Source of the DNA: Undibacterium pigrum
GTDB taxonomy: Bacteria; Pseudomonadota; Gammaproteobacteria; Burkholderiales; Burkholderiaceae_D
Direction of reading: 5' to 3'
Length of the DNA stretch: 60,789 nucleotides
Assembly: GCF_003201815.1 (NCBI RefSeq)
Contig: NZ_QJKB01000020.1
Span: forward strand, 1 to 60,789
Shown here piece after piece: positions 44,101 through 53,208 of the stretch. Position numbers and translations under genes: made by a program. The notes beneath the pieces were generated by a model. It did no database searches, was not told the DNA's origin, and saw nothing but the letters and a program-made list of their open reading frames with translations. How positions within the stretch are numbered: the first letter of the stretch is position 1; each line of letters opens with the position of its first letter.

Positions 44101-45684
44101 TGCAGTATTTTCTGTCTTATTTTCGGCCTTATTTTCTGAAGCAACGGCACGACATTGCATGCTGAAATAAAAATTACTGCCCTGTTCAGGTATGCTGCTG
44201 ACACCGATTTCACCATGCAAGAGCGCCACCAATTGCTTGCAAATCGCCAGCCCCAGACCAGTGCCACCATATTTGCGGGTGGTTGAACGGTCTGCCTGGG
44301 CGAAGGATTCAAACACGTTCGCCACCGCATCTGCCGACATGCCTATGCCGGTATCACTGACGTCAAAACGCAGTTTGAGCATACTGTCAGCCTGCTCATG
44401 ATCAGCGTGCTGAGCCAGCACCACGCGTATAGCCACTTCACCGCGCTCGGTAAACTTGACGGCATTGCCAATCAGGTTGATGAGTATCTGGCGCAGGCGC
44501 AAAGGGTCGCTCTTGATACGCAGCGGCACGTCGTCGGCGATCAGATAAGCAAGTTCCAGACCTTTATGCTGGGCTTGCTTGGACAATAACTGCAGTACTT
44601 CTGCCAGCAGTTTATTGAGATCGAATTCAATTTCCTCGACTTCGACCTTGCCGGCTTCCATCTTGGAAAAATCCAGGATGTCATTGATCAGTTCTATCAA
44701 GGCCTGGGAGGAGTTCCAGGCCACATCCACGCACTCGCGCTGGTGTTTGGTCAGGCGCATTTCTTTCAGCATATCGAGCATGCCGACCACGCCATTCAAG
44801 GGTGTACGTACTTCATGGCTGACGGTGGCAGCAAACTGCGCTTTCATGATGGCGGTATGCAGCGCCTGGTCGCGCGACTGCTTGAGTTCTGACTCGCGCT
44901 CTTCCAGTACGGCCATCATCTGGTTGAAGGCATGCGCCATTTCTATGATGTCTTTTGAGCCATCGGGAGTAGCACGCATGCCGGATTCACCCGCCTCGGC
45001 CCTGCCCATGAGAGAAGACAATTGGTTCAGCGGACGTATCATCTGGCGTGACATCAGGCGTATCACAGCCAGCAGGATCAGCGCAAATGACAGGGTAATG
45101 CCGAGATTGCCAAACAATAAGGACATGACGAGTTTGTCCAGAGTAGTCTTGCCGACGACTACATGGACATAGCCCAGCAACTGTGGTTTGCTTTCCTGCA
45201 CTTCAAAGGGGGAGGCTTCGGTTTCGCCACCAAACACGGGGGCGCTGAAACGCCAGTCCTGATCACTTTCGTTTTCAAGTCTGGCGCTGGACAAGTGTGC
45301 GCCAGGCTGGGTTTGCAGGCGTGGCAGATTAACCCCGGGCTTGCTTTGTGACAGCAATACTTTGTGTTCGGCATTGGCAATTTCAACTTGCAAGACATCG
45401 GGAAATGCCAGTGTGGTGGCCACGACTTCCCTGGCATTGTCAGCCGAGTGGTACAACAGCGCCAGGCGGCTTTGTCTTGCCAGGTTTTCAGCCACTTGCT
45501 GGCCCTGCACCACGAAGTAAGCACGCATACGGTGGCTGGCCTGCCATGAGTTCATGATGGAGGAAAACAGCGCCAATACCAGAATAGCCACAGTAATAAT
45601 GACGGTCAATTGGCGGCTGAAACCAGTACGGCGAAAATAATTGCTGAAAAACTTCATGCTTGAACCAAATTTACTTAGCGCCAT
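41104..45684 (-). CDS. Hybrid sensor kinase with phosphorelay and GGDEF-EAL output
   Basis: A 1526-residue signalling protein. Two membrane helices (about 25-45 and 190-210) flank a periplasmic sensor; HAMP is at 210-262; HisKA has H290 (SHEVRTPLNG); the ATPase has N407 (LIGNAVKF), DTGIG (444-448) and GGTGLGL (473-479). Then come receiver 1 (D596, partly degenerate), receiver 2 (D747), an HPt domain (H891 in AHSIKGSSGNLG), receiver 3 (D1011), GGDEF (1170-1174, with RxxD site RNAD) and EAL (1297-1299, with DDFGTG 1418-1423). All catalytic motifs look intact, so it could both make and degrade cyclic-di-GMP under phosphorelay control. It follows the binding-protein gene by 145 bp. Starts at 45684 and 45657 are both possible. 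Confidence 0.92.
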   Translation of the reverse strand: MALSKFGSSMKFFSNYFRRTGFSRQLTVIITVAILVLALFSSIMNSWQASHRMRAYFVVQGQQVAENLARQSRLALLYHSADNAREVVATTLAFPDVLQVEIANAEHKVLLSQSKPGVNLPRLQTQPGAHLSSARLENESDQDWRFSAPVFGGETEASPFEVQESKPQLLGYVHVVVGKTTLDKLVMSLLFGNLGITLSFALILLAVIRLMSRQMIRPLNQLSSLMGRAEAGESGMRATPDGSKDIIEMAHAFNQMMAVLEERESELKQSRDQALHTAIMKAQFAATVSHEVRTPLNGVVGMLDMLKEMRLTKHQRECVDVAWNSSQALIELINDILDFSKMEAGKVEVEEIEFDLNKLLAEVLQLLSKQAQHKGLELAYLIADDVPLRIKSDPLRLRQILINLIGNAVKFTERGEVAIRVVLAQHADHEQADSMLKLRFDVSDTGIGMSADAVANVFESFAQADRSTTRKYGGTGLGLAICKQLVALLHGEIGVSSIPEQGSNFYFSMQCRAVASENKAENKTENTAEKTDLLSSDLQDERILIVDPSEILRHFLMQNLSRHGILCRAVPDGVQALILLDQAARDGTPHSLVILDVGSMDDNGEELARRLRNDHRYSGIRTLALDRYGSTGESNPSSADICLGKPVHMDRLLEALRHLLLTTVNLQTSTAATLPAPMQARATEVARHPGHGNQGEWRVLVVEDNRTNQMVAAGMLSLSSCHCEFAGNGKEAVEAARRNRYDLILMDCSMPEMDGYEATVRIRSYEDGLGRRTPIVAMTANTQRGDAEKCLAIGMDDYLAKPITLVELRQKLERWLTHGGAAGRAVPADGHLQALDSHPLDRAVFDKLRDILGPGLQQTVSLFLEDTPVYLEQLNQGLQQGDAEVVRAMAHSIKGSSGNLGATNLLQFAKEVEQLALERHLAEIPPLLNSLHQAYEAVATELGNEIFLEDHEAVSHSRQVAKVLVVDDDRSTRSTLRHTLQRDGFKVEEAADGSQALLMLKRMRPDVILMDAVMPVMDGFTACSLIQEMPRGRSIPVLMITALEDNSSVERAFAAGACDYIPKPIHFAVLSQRVRRIIEANQAEKRIRHLAFNDVLTGLPNRTQFLDQLGRRLALAKENVEAVAVLFLDLDRFKNVNDTLGHDVGDRLLIAVAQRIRRSVRNADCVARLGGDEFTVVLSELADPAAAASAAQNICRTLAKPFQIDSHDIFVTASIGISVYPNDGTDVGTLVKHADTAMYRAKKTNTDFQFFEAAMEHSISERVRLENDLRRALERNELAVFYQPQARMDNGEIIGMEALVRWFHPTRGMVSPLEFIPMAEETGLIIALGEWVLRTACAQMRNWKDKGLGHLRVAVNLSVSQLLEKDFASTVEQVLIDTGLPAKMLELEITESTLMEHAQDTLAVLDRLRSLGVRLTIDDFGTGYSSLSYLKRFPVDIIKIDRSFVRDIPGDADDAAIVTGIIALAHSLRLEVVAEGVETREQLEFLRSKSCDILQGFYLSKPIPAQQLEDEILSQAGSVFLDQQGK

Positions 45685-45829
45685 CTACCGGCAATACCGC
45701 AACGGCAAACAGCAATATGTCTCAAAATATTCAAGATCATGTAGTCATAGCTGAGCTATGCCTGCCATGCTTGGCTTGTATGCTTCTGCATATGCAGACC
45801 AGTTCAACTCCGGGCTGCAGCGCAATCAT

Positions 45830-47035
45830 TCAAGGCTCAGGAAAAATCGAATCGAAACTTCGCTGGCTTTGATAATCAATGTTCAAACCTATATGACTGG
45901 CCGTGCGTAAATTCACGGCCACCAACACTTCACGCAATAAGGATACGCCGGATTTACGGCCTTCTCCGCTCAAGGCACTCTGCGCGGCCATGGCCAGACT
46001 GTGACCGAGTTCCAGATTATTCGGGTACAGGGCAAACAATGCGCCTTTTTTGGCATGCAGGAAACTACTGGAAAAGAAGGGGATGCCACGGCTCCAGGAC
46101 TCACGCAAGACTAGCGGCAGGATACTGCCCTCTTCCACTGTCGTGGCGTCTTGTGGCAACCACAGGGCGTCACGCTTGTCAGCACTGGCAAAGGCAGCCT
46201 CGTACTGATGGGCTGCACTGGCCAGGTCCCTGGCTTCATAGGTCACAAGTTCCAGGCCTTGCTGTTTGGCGGCATCGCGGGCGAGTTTGATCAATGATTC
46301 ATTATTTTTGGGGTCATACACGACGATGACTCTTTTGACATTTGGCAGCAGGCTTTTCAAACGTGAAAACAGTAAAACCGGATCTGGCATGAGGCTGACG
46401 CCTGTCATGCTGCGGCTTTCGCTTTCAGGAATATTCAGTACACCACCAACAACTACGGCAATTTCACGGTCCAGGCTATTTGCCAGCTTGACACCCTGTC
46501 GCCCCAGTGCAATGACCACCCTGACACCACTGCGTTTCAATTGCGCATTCAATTCACCAGCTTCAAGCTTTTGCCCGATAGCGATGCTGATCACGGGCAG
46601 GCGTGATTTATTTTCTATGCCTTCAATGATCTTGGCAAAGATGCTGCGGTATGGTTCGCCCATATCGGGATACAGCACGGCGAGGCTACCGCCACCACTG
46701 GCGTCCTGGCGCCTGGTCTGGCCTGCGGCATCAGCAAATACCAGGTATTCACCATACTGGCGGCCTATGCGTAAATCCTGCGCCATGGCAGGGGTTTGCA
46801 CGCGTGGTGCCTGATTTTGCAACATGGCGAGATCAGCGATGCCCATTGCGCTGCGTGTTTGATAGGCTTGCTGAGCTTGTGCCGGATGCGCCTGCAACAA
46901 GCAGCAAAACAACATGAATACAAAGTAGCAGACGTGGAGAAACACTTCCCGCCTCTGGTCAGTTTTTTGACTAATACCATCAGCAGAGAGTCTGGATACA
47001 AGGGAGGAGCTGGTTCCCACCATCAAGTGTTTCAT
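45830..47035 (-). CDS. ABC-type substrate-binding protein (PF04392-like)
   Basis: A 401-residue exported protein of the uncharacterised ABC substrate-binding family. A hydrophobic signal segment lies at about 32-55 (VCYFVFMLFCCLLQ, then AHPAQAQQ). After a linker, the periplasmic-binding fold starts with GGSLAVLYPDMGEPYRSIFAKI and includes VRVVIALGRQGVKLA, VKRVIVVYDPKNN and DALWLPQDATTV. No permease or ATPase gene is near. Members of this family without transporters often pair with sensor kinases, and the next gene is a hybrid kinase with a small periplasmic domain. So it may present a ligand to that kinase, which is inference. The start codon is uncertain because AAGGA directly abuts the first ATG. 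Confidence 0.75.
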   Translation of the reverse strand: MKHLMVGTSSSLVSRLSADGISQKTDQRREVFLHVCYFVFMLFCCLLQAHPAQAQQAYQTRSAMGIADLAMLQNQAPRVQTPAMAQDLRIGRQYGEYLVFADAAGQTRRQDASGGGSLAVLYPDMGEPYRSIFAKIIEGIENKSRLPVISIAIGQKLEAGELNAQLKRSGVRVVIALGRQGVKLANSLDREIAVVVGGVLNIPESESRSMTGVSLMPDPVLLFSRLKSLLPNVKRVIVVYDPKNNESLIKLARDAAKQQGLELVTYEARDLASAAHQYEAAFASADKRDALWLPQDATTVEEGSILPLVLRESWSRGIPFFSSSFLHAKKGALFALYPNNLELGHSLAMAAQSALSGEGRKSGVSLLREVLVAVNLRTASHIGLNIDYQSQRSFDSIFPEP

Positions 47036-47337
47036 TCCTTCTTAGACTTTGGCTACCGGATGCCATGCACCCTGCAGTCTCAATTATTTTGCTTTGTTTT
47101 GCTCTTGCTTTATTTTTACTTTATTGACAGGCTTGCCATTGATTTTTCATGGCTTTCTTAATAACTGTATTCTGGCTTGCCCGGCTTCCTGATTTGCAAA
47201 CGTGCCAATATCTCAGGAACGCGAAGCTTAGCCATCAACATTAACAGATTTACTTGAGCCCCCATATCAAAATCGCCGCATATCCTGATCCTTTATCAAA
47301 GCTACTCAAGACACTCTATTTTGAACATGACGCATTT
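47036..47337. other. Intergenic region between the TonB receptor and the binding-protein gene
   Basis: This is 302 bp, AT-rich, with T-tracts and no gene. It could hold the end of the receptor transcript and a separate promoter for the binding-protein gene. I see no clear terminator hairpin. Confidence 0.4.
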
Positions 47338-49434
47338 TTACAACTTGTAGCCAAACTGCAGAAATACTGAGCGTCCACCCATGGCAATGTCATTTGGTAA
47401 ATTCACAAAAGGTGTGCTGTAAAAGCTGGGCTCGCGCACATCGGCATTGAAGAGATTGCGCACCGACAAAGTCCAGTCCCAGCCGGCATATTTTCTATTG
47501 CTGCCTATCGTCAGGTCCAGGGTGGTGTAATCCTTGATCTTTGGACGAGGGTCTGCTGGTTCGCGCTGACGGTCAGCGACATGATTGACCTGTGCATTGA
47601 GCAGCAATCCTGCCGGGGTATGCCAGTCAGCACGCAGGTAGGCGTGGCGGCGCGGTGTCAGACCAGGGTCTTTTTGTGTTATATCGTCAATCGCACGCTG
47701 GTAAGCAATATTGCCTGACAGACGCAGGCTGCGGCTGGCATCCCAGCTGGCTTCCAGTTCAAGGCCACGGCCACTCTGACTGCCACCATTCTCATTCAAA
47801 AAACTATTGCTGACCCTGATGATGTCCGACATTTGATAGCGAAAGAGATTCAAGCCCAGTTGCAGACCTGGCTGCGGCTGCCAGCTCAGCGCCAGTTCAG
47901 TAGTACGCATTTTTTCTGCTTTCAGCGCCGGGTTGCCATTCACGACCGGGTTATTGATGACATACAGCTCTTCAAATGCAGGGGCACGAAAAGCGCTGCC
48001 ATACAATAATTTGGCAGTCAGGTTGTAATCAACTTCCCATACCAGGGCCAGCCGGGGATTGGTAGTATTTCCAAAATCAGAATACTGGTCGCGCCGCAGG
48101 CCGGCAGTCAGGGTCCAGTCCTTGGCAAATTGCCATTCATCCTGCACATAGACATACTTTACTATGCGGCTATGCGGTCGTATGTATGGGACAGTGTCTG
48201 TAACATCTGTCAGATCAGAAAACGCACCAACATTGATGGGTGAATTATCAGGGTTGAAGTTCTTGGTTTCGCGTATCTTGTATAAGTCTTCTTTCGATAC
48301 CCCCATGCCCAGTCGCACATGATGCTGGGCGAAACCACTGTAATGCAGGGTGGCATTGAGTCTTTCATGTCTTTCCCAGCGAAAGGGGCTGCCAATAAAT
48401 CCGTCTTTAAAGGCACCACCAAAAGCGCCTGCAGGAAAGATGGAGACGCTGGCATTTTCATTGTAATAAGTAAAACTGCCATTCAACTCCAGGCCCCAGT
48501 CTTTGGCAAAATCCGGGTCTTTGTATTTCAAGTCACTGACAAAGCGGCGACTGCTGCCCCAGCCGCTGGGGTCCAGGGCCTGACCTATGCCAGGGCCGGT
48601 ACCAATGTTTTCCCGATGCATGAAACCCAGATGCAGATTCCATTTTTCATAACTGAGTTCCAGATTGCCATCCGTAGCAGCACGGCCTAAATTTTGATAA
48701 CCCGGTGCCAGAGAGGCATGGGTGCCAAATAATTGATCCAGCCCGCTTTGCGCATCGCGCTCCACCACAGCGTGCGGCCCCGCAGTGCGGCTATGTTGTA
48801 AAGACGCGGCAACATCAATATTGCCCCATTTGCCGCCATGTAAAACCCAGGCATCACGGCTGTTGAACGATCCCAGCCTGACACCAAAGCGCGTGCCGTC
48901 CTGCTCTTTGGCAGTTTTAGTGACTATATTGATCACTCCCGAAAAAGCATCTGCGCCATACAGGGCAGATCCCGGCCCACGAATAACTTCTATCCTGGCG
49001 ATATTTTCCAGGGGCATGTCGGCAGAGATCAGACCGCGGTCACCAGTATAGGCATTGGTCACTGGTGTACCGTTGATAAGGAGCAGCACTTGTGGATTAC
49101 TGAGTGCGCTGCGCACACCGCGTATAGTGTAAATGGCCAGATTCATGACTGTAGAGCGGCCTACGTGCAAGCCGGGTACGGTTTCCAGTATGCCGTCAAG
49201 ACTGGTAGCGCCGGTTGCCTGGATGTCGGCAGCGGTAATGACCGTGGCTACAGCAGGTGCACGGCGCAAAGGCAGCGCCGAACCAGTGGCCACACTGATG
49301 ACAGATTTATCACCATACACCAGGGCCAGATCGTCTTCATACTGAGGCTCATCCGCCCTCGCCAGCTGTGGCTGGGCCAGTAGCAGGAAGGCAAAATTCA
49401 GGGCATATACCGTAGTGATAAGACGTCTCATCAT
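47338..49434 (-). CDS. TonB-dependent outer-membrane receptor
   Basis: Energy-coupled outer-membrane uptake receptor of 698 residues. After a signal peptide (MMRRLITTVYALNFAFLLLA, cleavage near LARA/DE) comes the plug domain: a possible TonB-box-like segment DKSVISVATGSALPL, ITAADIQATGATSLDGILETVPG, and IEVIRGPGSALYGADAFSGVINIVTK (about 150-175). The 22-strand barrel follows and ends in phenylalanine-containing SVFLQFGYKL. It resembles BtuB/CirA-type receptors; the ligand is unknown and no haem or siderophore gene is near. The ribosome site GGGG precedes twin ATGs at 49434 and 49431. It is upstream of the binding protein and hybrid kinase. Confidence 0.9.
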   Translation of the reverse strand: MMRRLITTVYALNFAFLLLAQPQLARADEPQYEDDLALVYGDKSVISVATGSALPLRRAPAVATVITAADIQATGATSLDGILETVPGLHVGRSTVMNLAIYTIRGVRSALSNPQVLLLINGTPVTNAYTGDRGLISADMPLENIARIEVIRGPGSALYGADAFSGVINIVTKTAKEQDGTRFGVRLGSFNSRDAWVLHGGKWGNIDVAASLQHSRTAGPHAVVERDAQSGLDQLFGTHASLAPGYQNLGRAATDGNLELSYEKWNLHLGFMHRENIGTGPGIGQALDPSGWGSSRRFVSDLKYKDPDFAKDWGLELNGSFTYYNENASVSIFPAGAFGGAFKDGFIGSPFRWERHERLNATLHYSGFAQHHVRLGMGVSKEDLYKIRETKNFNPDNSPINVGAFSDLTDVTDTVPYIRPHSRIVKYVYVQDEWQFAKDWTLTAGLRRDQYSDFGNTTNPRLALVWEVDYNLTAKLLYGSAFRAPAFEELYVINNPVVNGNPALKAEKMRTTELALSWQPQPGLQLGLNLFRYQMSDIIRVSNSFLNENGGSQSGRGLELEASWDASRSLRLSGNIAYQRAIDDITQKDPGLTPRRHAYLRADWHTPAGLLLNAQVNHVADRQREPADPRPKIKDYTTLDLTIGSNRKYAGWDWTLSVRNLFNADVREPSFYSTPFVNLPNDIAMGGRSVFLQFGYKL

Positions 49435-49655
49435 GTCCCCAGGGGTTTACAAACATATTAATCCAATCTTTCAGGCAACAACAGCAAGATGCATCAGGGC
49501 AATGGGGCATTTGTCACAATGCAGTCAGCTTCTGACAAGATTTAAAATATTTATTAACTTTAAAATAATTAAATGACAGGCCGCAGCAGGAAAAACCTCC
49601 TTCTGCACTTTCCTCATTTATAATCAAAGGTTTAGCAATCACCGCAGATCATATT

Positions 49656-52481
49656 ATGGAATTAGCCAAGTCTTTTGAGCCCGCAGAAATCGAACAATCC
49701 TGGCGTGGCGAGTGGGAAAAACGTGGATATTTTGCCGCCACCATGGATGAAGGCAAACCCTCGTTCTCGATACAGCTGCCGCCGCCAAATGTGACAGGCA
49801 CGCTGCACATGGGCCATGCCTTCAACCAGACCATCATGGATGGCCTGACGCGCTACTACCGCATGCGCGGTCACAATACGGCCTGGGTGCCGGGCACTGA
49901 CCATGCCGGTATCGCCACGCAAATCGTGGTGGAACGCCAGCTGGATGCACAAAAGATTTCGCGCCATGATCTGGGCCGTGAAAAATTCCTGGAAAAAGTC
50001 TGGGAATGGAAAGAAAAATCCGGCTCCACCATCACCGGCCAGATGCGCCGCATGGGTGCCTCTGCCGACTGGGACCGTGAATATTTCACCATGGATGCCG
50101 AACGCTCGAAGAGCGTCACCGATGTCTTTGTCAAACTGGTAGAACAAGGCCTGATCTATCGCGGCAAGCGCCTAGTCAACTGGGATCCTGTTCTGGGTAC
50201 TGCCGTATCTGACCTGGAAGTGGTATCGGAAGAAGAAGATGGCTCCATGTGGCATATCCGTTACCCGTTTGCAGATGGCTCCGGCCACCTGACGGTAGCG
50301 ACGACACGCCCTGAAACCCTGCTGGGTGACGTGGCCGTGGCGGTAGACCCAACGGATGAACGTTATGTCCACCTGGTTGGCAAAATGCTCAAGCTGCCAC
50401 TGACAGACCGCGAAATCCCGGTGATTGCCGATAGTTATGTCGACAAGGAATTTGGTACTGGCTGCGTGAAGATCACGCCTGCGCATGACTTGAACGATTA
50501 TGCCGTTGGCCAGCGTCATAAACTGGAGATGATCTGCATTTTCACTCTGGATGCCAAAATCAATGAAAACGGCCCTGCCGTGTATCAAGGTATGGACCGT
50601 TTCGTCGCCCGCAAGCAAATCGTCGCTGACCTCGATGCGCAAGGTTTGCTGGAATCGGTAAAACCACACAAACTGATGGTGCCACGTGGCGACCGCACTA
50701 ATGTGGTTATTGAACCCATGCTGACTGACCAGTGGTTCATGGCCATGAGCAAACCAGCACCGGACGGCACGCACTTCCCAGGCAAGTCCATCGCTGAAGT
50801 GGCACTGGAAAAAGTCGCTGATGGTGAAATCAAATTCATCCCGGAAAACTGGACCACCACTTACAACCAGTGGCTGACCAATATCCAGGACTGGTGTATC
50901 TCACGCCAATTGTGGTGGGGCCATCAGATCCCGGCATGGTATGGCGATAATGGCGAAATCTTTGTGGCGCATGATGAAGCTGGTGCCAAAGCCAAGGCAG
51001 TTGCCGCTGGTTACACCGGCGCATTGAAGCGTGATGATGATGTGCTCGATACCTGGTTCTCGTCTGCACTGGTGCCTTTCTCTACTATGGGCTGGCCGGA
51101 AGAAACACCGGATATCAAACATTTCCTGCCATCCTCGGTACTGGTTACTGGCTTTGACATCATTTTCTTCTGGGTAGCGCGCATGGTCATGATGACCACG
51201 CACTTCACCGGCAAGGTGCCTTTCAATACCGTGTATGTACACGGCCTGGTACGCGATTCCAGCGGCCAGAAAATGTCCAAGTCCAAAGGTAACACCCTGG
51301 ACCCTATCGATCTCATCGACGGTATCAGTGTTGATGGACTGGTAGCGAAACGTACTGCTGGCCTGATGAACCCTAAACAGGCAGCCAGCATAGAAAAAGC
51401 CACGCGCAAGGAATTTGCCGATGGCATCCCGGCCTATGGTACAGACGCCTTGCGTTTCACCATGGCCAGCTATGCTTCACTGGGCCGCAATATCAATTTT
51501 GATCTGGGTCGTTGCGAAGGCTACCGCAATTTCTGCAATAAGCTGTGGAATGCAACCCGCTTCGTCTTGATGAATACCGAAGACAAGGATTGCGGTTTTG
51601 GTGCAGATGTCACGGCAGCAGATCTGGAATATTCGCAAGCTGACAAATGGATCATCTCTACCCTGCAACATGCAGAGGCAGAAATAGAAAAAGGCTTTGC
51701 TGATTACCGTTTCGACAATATCGCTTCTGCCATCTACAAGTTTGTCTGGGATGAATATTGCGACTGGTATCTGGAAGTAGCCAAGGTTCAGATACAGCAT
51801 GGTACAGAAGCGCAACAGCGTGCGACCCGCCGCACTTTATTGCGCGTGCTGGAAGTGATCTTGCGCCTGGCTCATCCTATTATTCCTTTCGTTACCGAAG
51901 CCTTGTGGCAAACCGTGGCTCCGCTGGCAGGCAAGACTTTGAACCCGGCTGGCGACAGCATCATGATCCAGCCTTACCCGCTATTTGTCGCAGAAAACGT
52001 CGACACTGCAGCAGAAGCCTGGATGCAGGCACTGAAAGCCATGACCGACGCCTGCCGTAACCTGCGTGGTGAAATGCAATTGTCCCCTGCCAAGCGCGTG
52101 CCACTGTTGTTGCAGGCCGCGAACGCAGAAGACAAGGCCCGCCTGCAGTCTTTTGCCCCTTATCTGGAAGCACTGGCGAAACTGTCTGAGGTAGCTGTCG
52201 TTGATGCCCTGCCTGAATCACCGGCACCGGTATCTGTCGTTGGCGAATCGAAGCTGATGCTGAAAGTGGAAATCGACGTGGCAGCAGAACGTGCACGTAT
52301 CAGCAAGGAAGTCGCCCGCCTGGAAGGTGAAATTACCAAGCTGGAGACCAAGCTGGGTAACGAAGGCTTTGTCGCCAAGGCACCTCCACAGGTCATCGCG
52401 GTTGAGAGAGAACGCCTGGCAAATTTCAAGGCCACTCTGCAAAAACTGCTGGAACAGTTAGGTAAGCTGCCACCAGCATAA
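49656..52481 (+). CDS. valS: Valyl-tRNA synthetase
   Basis: Class I synthetase of 941 residues that charges tRNA-Val and edits threonine mischarging. The HIGH-type motif is PPPNVTGTLHMGHAF (about 43-57) and KMSKS is QKMSKSKGNTLDP (about 536-548). The CP1 editing domain includes TTRPETLLGDVAVAV and GTGCVKITPAHDLNDY. The C-terminus is a charged coiled coil (ARISKEVARLEGEITKLETK) typical of ValRS. It is transcribed divergently from the TonB receptor across 221 bp. Confidence 0.97.
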   Translation: MELAKSFEPAEIEQSWRGEWEKRGYFAATMDEGKPSFSIQLPPPNVTGTLHMGHAFNQTIMDGLTRYYRMRGHNTAWVPGTDHAGIATQIVVERQLDAQKISRHDLGREKFLEKVWEWKEKSGSTITGQMRRMGASADWDREYFTMDAERSKSVTDVFVKLVEQGLIYRGKRLVNWDPVLGTAVSDLEVVSEEEDGSMWHIRYPFADGSGHLTVATTRPETLLGDVAVAVDPTDERYVHLVGKMLKLPLTDREIPVIADSYVDKEFGTGCVKITPAHDLNDYAVGQRHKLEMICIFTLDAKINENGPAVYQGMDRFVARKQIVADLDAQGLLESVKPHKLMVPRGDRTNVVIEPMLTDQWFMAMSKPAPDGTHFPGKSIAEVALEKVADGEIKFIPENWTTTYNQWLTNIQDWCISRQLWWGHQIPAWYGDNGEIFVAHDEAGAKAKAVAAGYTGALKRDDDVLDTWFSSALVPFSTMGWPEETPDIKHFLPSSVLVTGFDIIFFWVARMVMMTTHFTGKVPFNTVYVHGLVRDSSGQKMSKSKGNTLDPIDLIDGISVDGLVAKRTAGLMNPKQAASIEKATRKEFADGIPAYGTDALRFTMASYASLGRNINFDLGRCEGYRNFCNKLWNATRFVLMNTEDKDCGFGADVTAADLEYSQADKWIISTLQHAEAEIEKGFADYRFDNIASAIYKFVWDEYCDWYLEVAKVQIQHGTEAQQRATRRTLLRVLEVILRLAHPIIPFVTEALWQTVAPLAGKTLNPAGDSIMIQPYPLFVAENVDTAAEAWMQALKAMTDACRNLRGEMQLSPAKRVPLLLQAANAEDKARLQSFAPYLEALAKLSEVAVVDALPESPAPVSVVGESKLMLKVEIDVAAERARISKEVARLEGEITKLETKLGNEGFVAKAPPQVIAVERERLANFKATLQKLLEQLGKLPPA

Positions 52482-52600
52482 GATGTTGCAATACCGTGGG
52501 TTAAAGTAGGTACTCTAAAAATATTGTACGTGGTGAAAATTTTGCCACGTACAATCAAATCACATAAATCAGAGACCTCAGTTTTTCTTTTGGAGACAGC

Positions 52601-53065
52601 ATGAAAAAAACAGTTCCACTTGTGTTATCCGTACTATCCGCATTCATCGCATTCGCAGGTATGCCCTTGCTGGCACAGGCTGAAGAAAGCCCGGTCGGCC
52701 TCTGGAAAAGCATAGACGACAAATCAGGCAAGCCCAAGGCGCTGATACGCATCACCGAAACTGCTGGTGAATTGCAGGGCAAGATAGAAAAACTGTTTTT
52801 GGAAGCCGATGTCGCTGAAAAAAACCCGAAATGCGACAAATGTGAAGGCGTCAACAAAGACCAGCCCATCATAGGCATGACGATATTGTCTGGCCTGAAA
52901 AAAGACGGTGATGAATACACGGGCGGCAAAATCCTTGATCCAGGCAATGGCAAGCTGTACAGCAGCAAACTCAGCGTCATAGAAAACAACAAGAAGCTCA
53001 ATGTGCGCGGTTATATAGGTGCACCTATGTTTGGCCGTACCCAGACCTGGGTGCGCGAGCAATAA
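52601..53065 (+). CDS. Secreted DUF2147 protein
   Basis: A 154-residue exported protein of the DUF2147 family. The signal peptide is about 25-27 residues (ending GMPLLAQA, then EESPVGLWKSID). Family marks are the GLWKSIDDKSGKPKALIRI start, a CDKCEG pair of cysteines that could form a disulfide or bind metal, GMTILSGLKKDGDEYTGGKILDPGNGKLY, and RGYIGAPMFGRTQTWVR at the end. It is predicted to be a small lipocalin-like beta barrel. Function is unknown. The ribosome site GGAG precedes ATG; a terminator follows at 53093. Confidence 0.88.
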   Translation: MKKTVPLVLSVLSAFIAFAGMPLLAQAEESPVGLWKSIDDKSGKPKALIRITETAGELQGKIEKLFLEADVAEKNPKCDKCEGVNKDQPIIGMTILSGLKKDGDEYTGGKILDPGNGKLYSSKLSVIENNKKLNVRGYIGAPMFGRTQTWVREQ

Positions 53066-53092
53066 GCGACTAAGGCATAAAACAAAACGATC

Positions 53093-53122
53093 AAAGGGAG
53101 CGAAAGCTCCCTTTATTGTTTG
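53093..53122 (+). terminator. Terminator after the DUF2147 gene
   Basis: The 9-bp stem AAAGGGAGC / GCTCCCTTT with a stable GAAA tetraloop is followed by ATTGTTTG, 28 nt past the stop codon. Confidence 0.85.
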
Positions 53123-53208
53123 TAAACCTGTTGCAAGCGAGCGACTTGCCATAAACCAGAATAAAGCAGATGATTAGCTCTTGAATCCCTTATTTATGAG
53201 GCGGTGTC

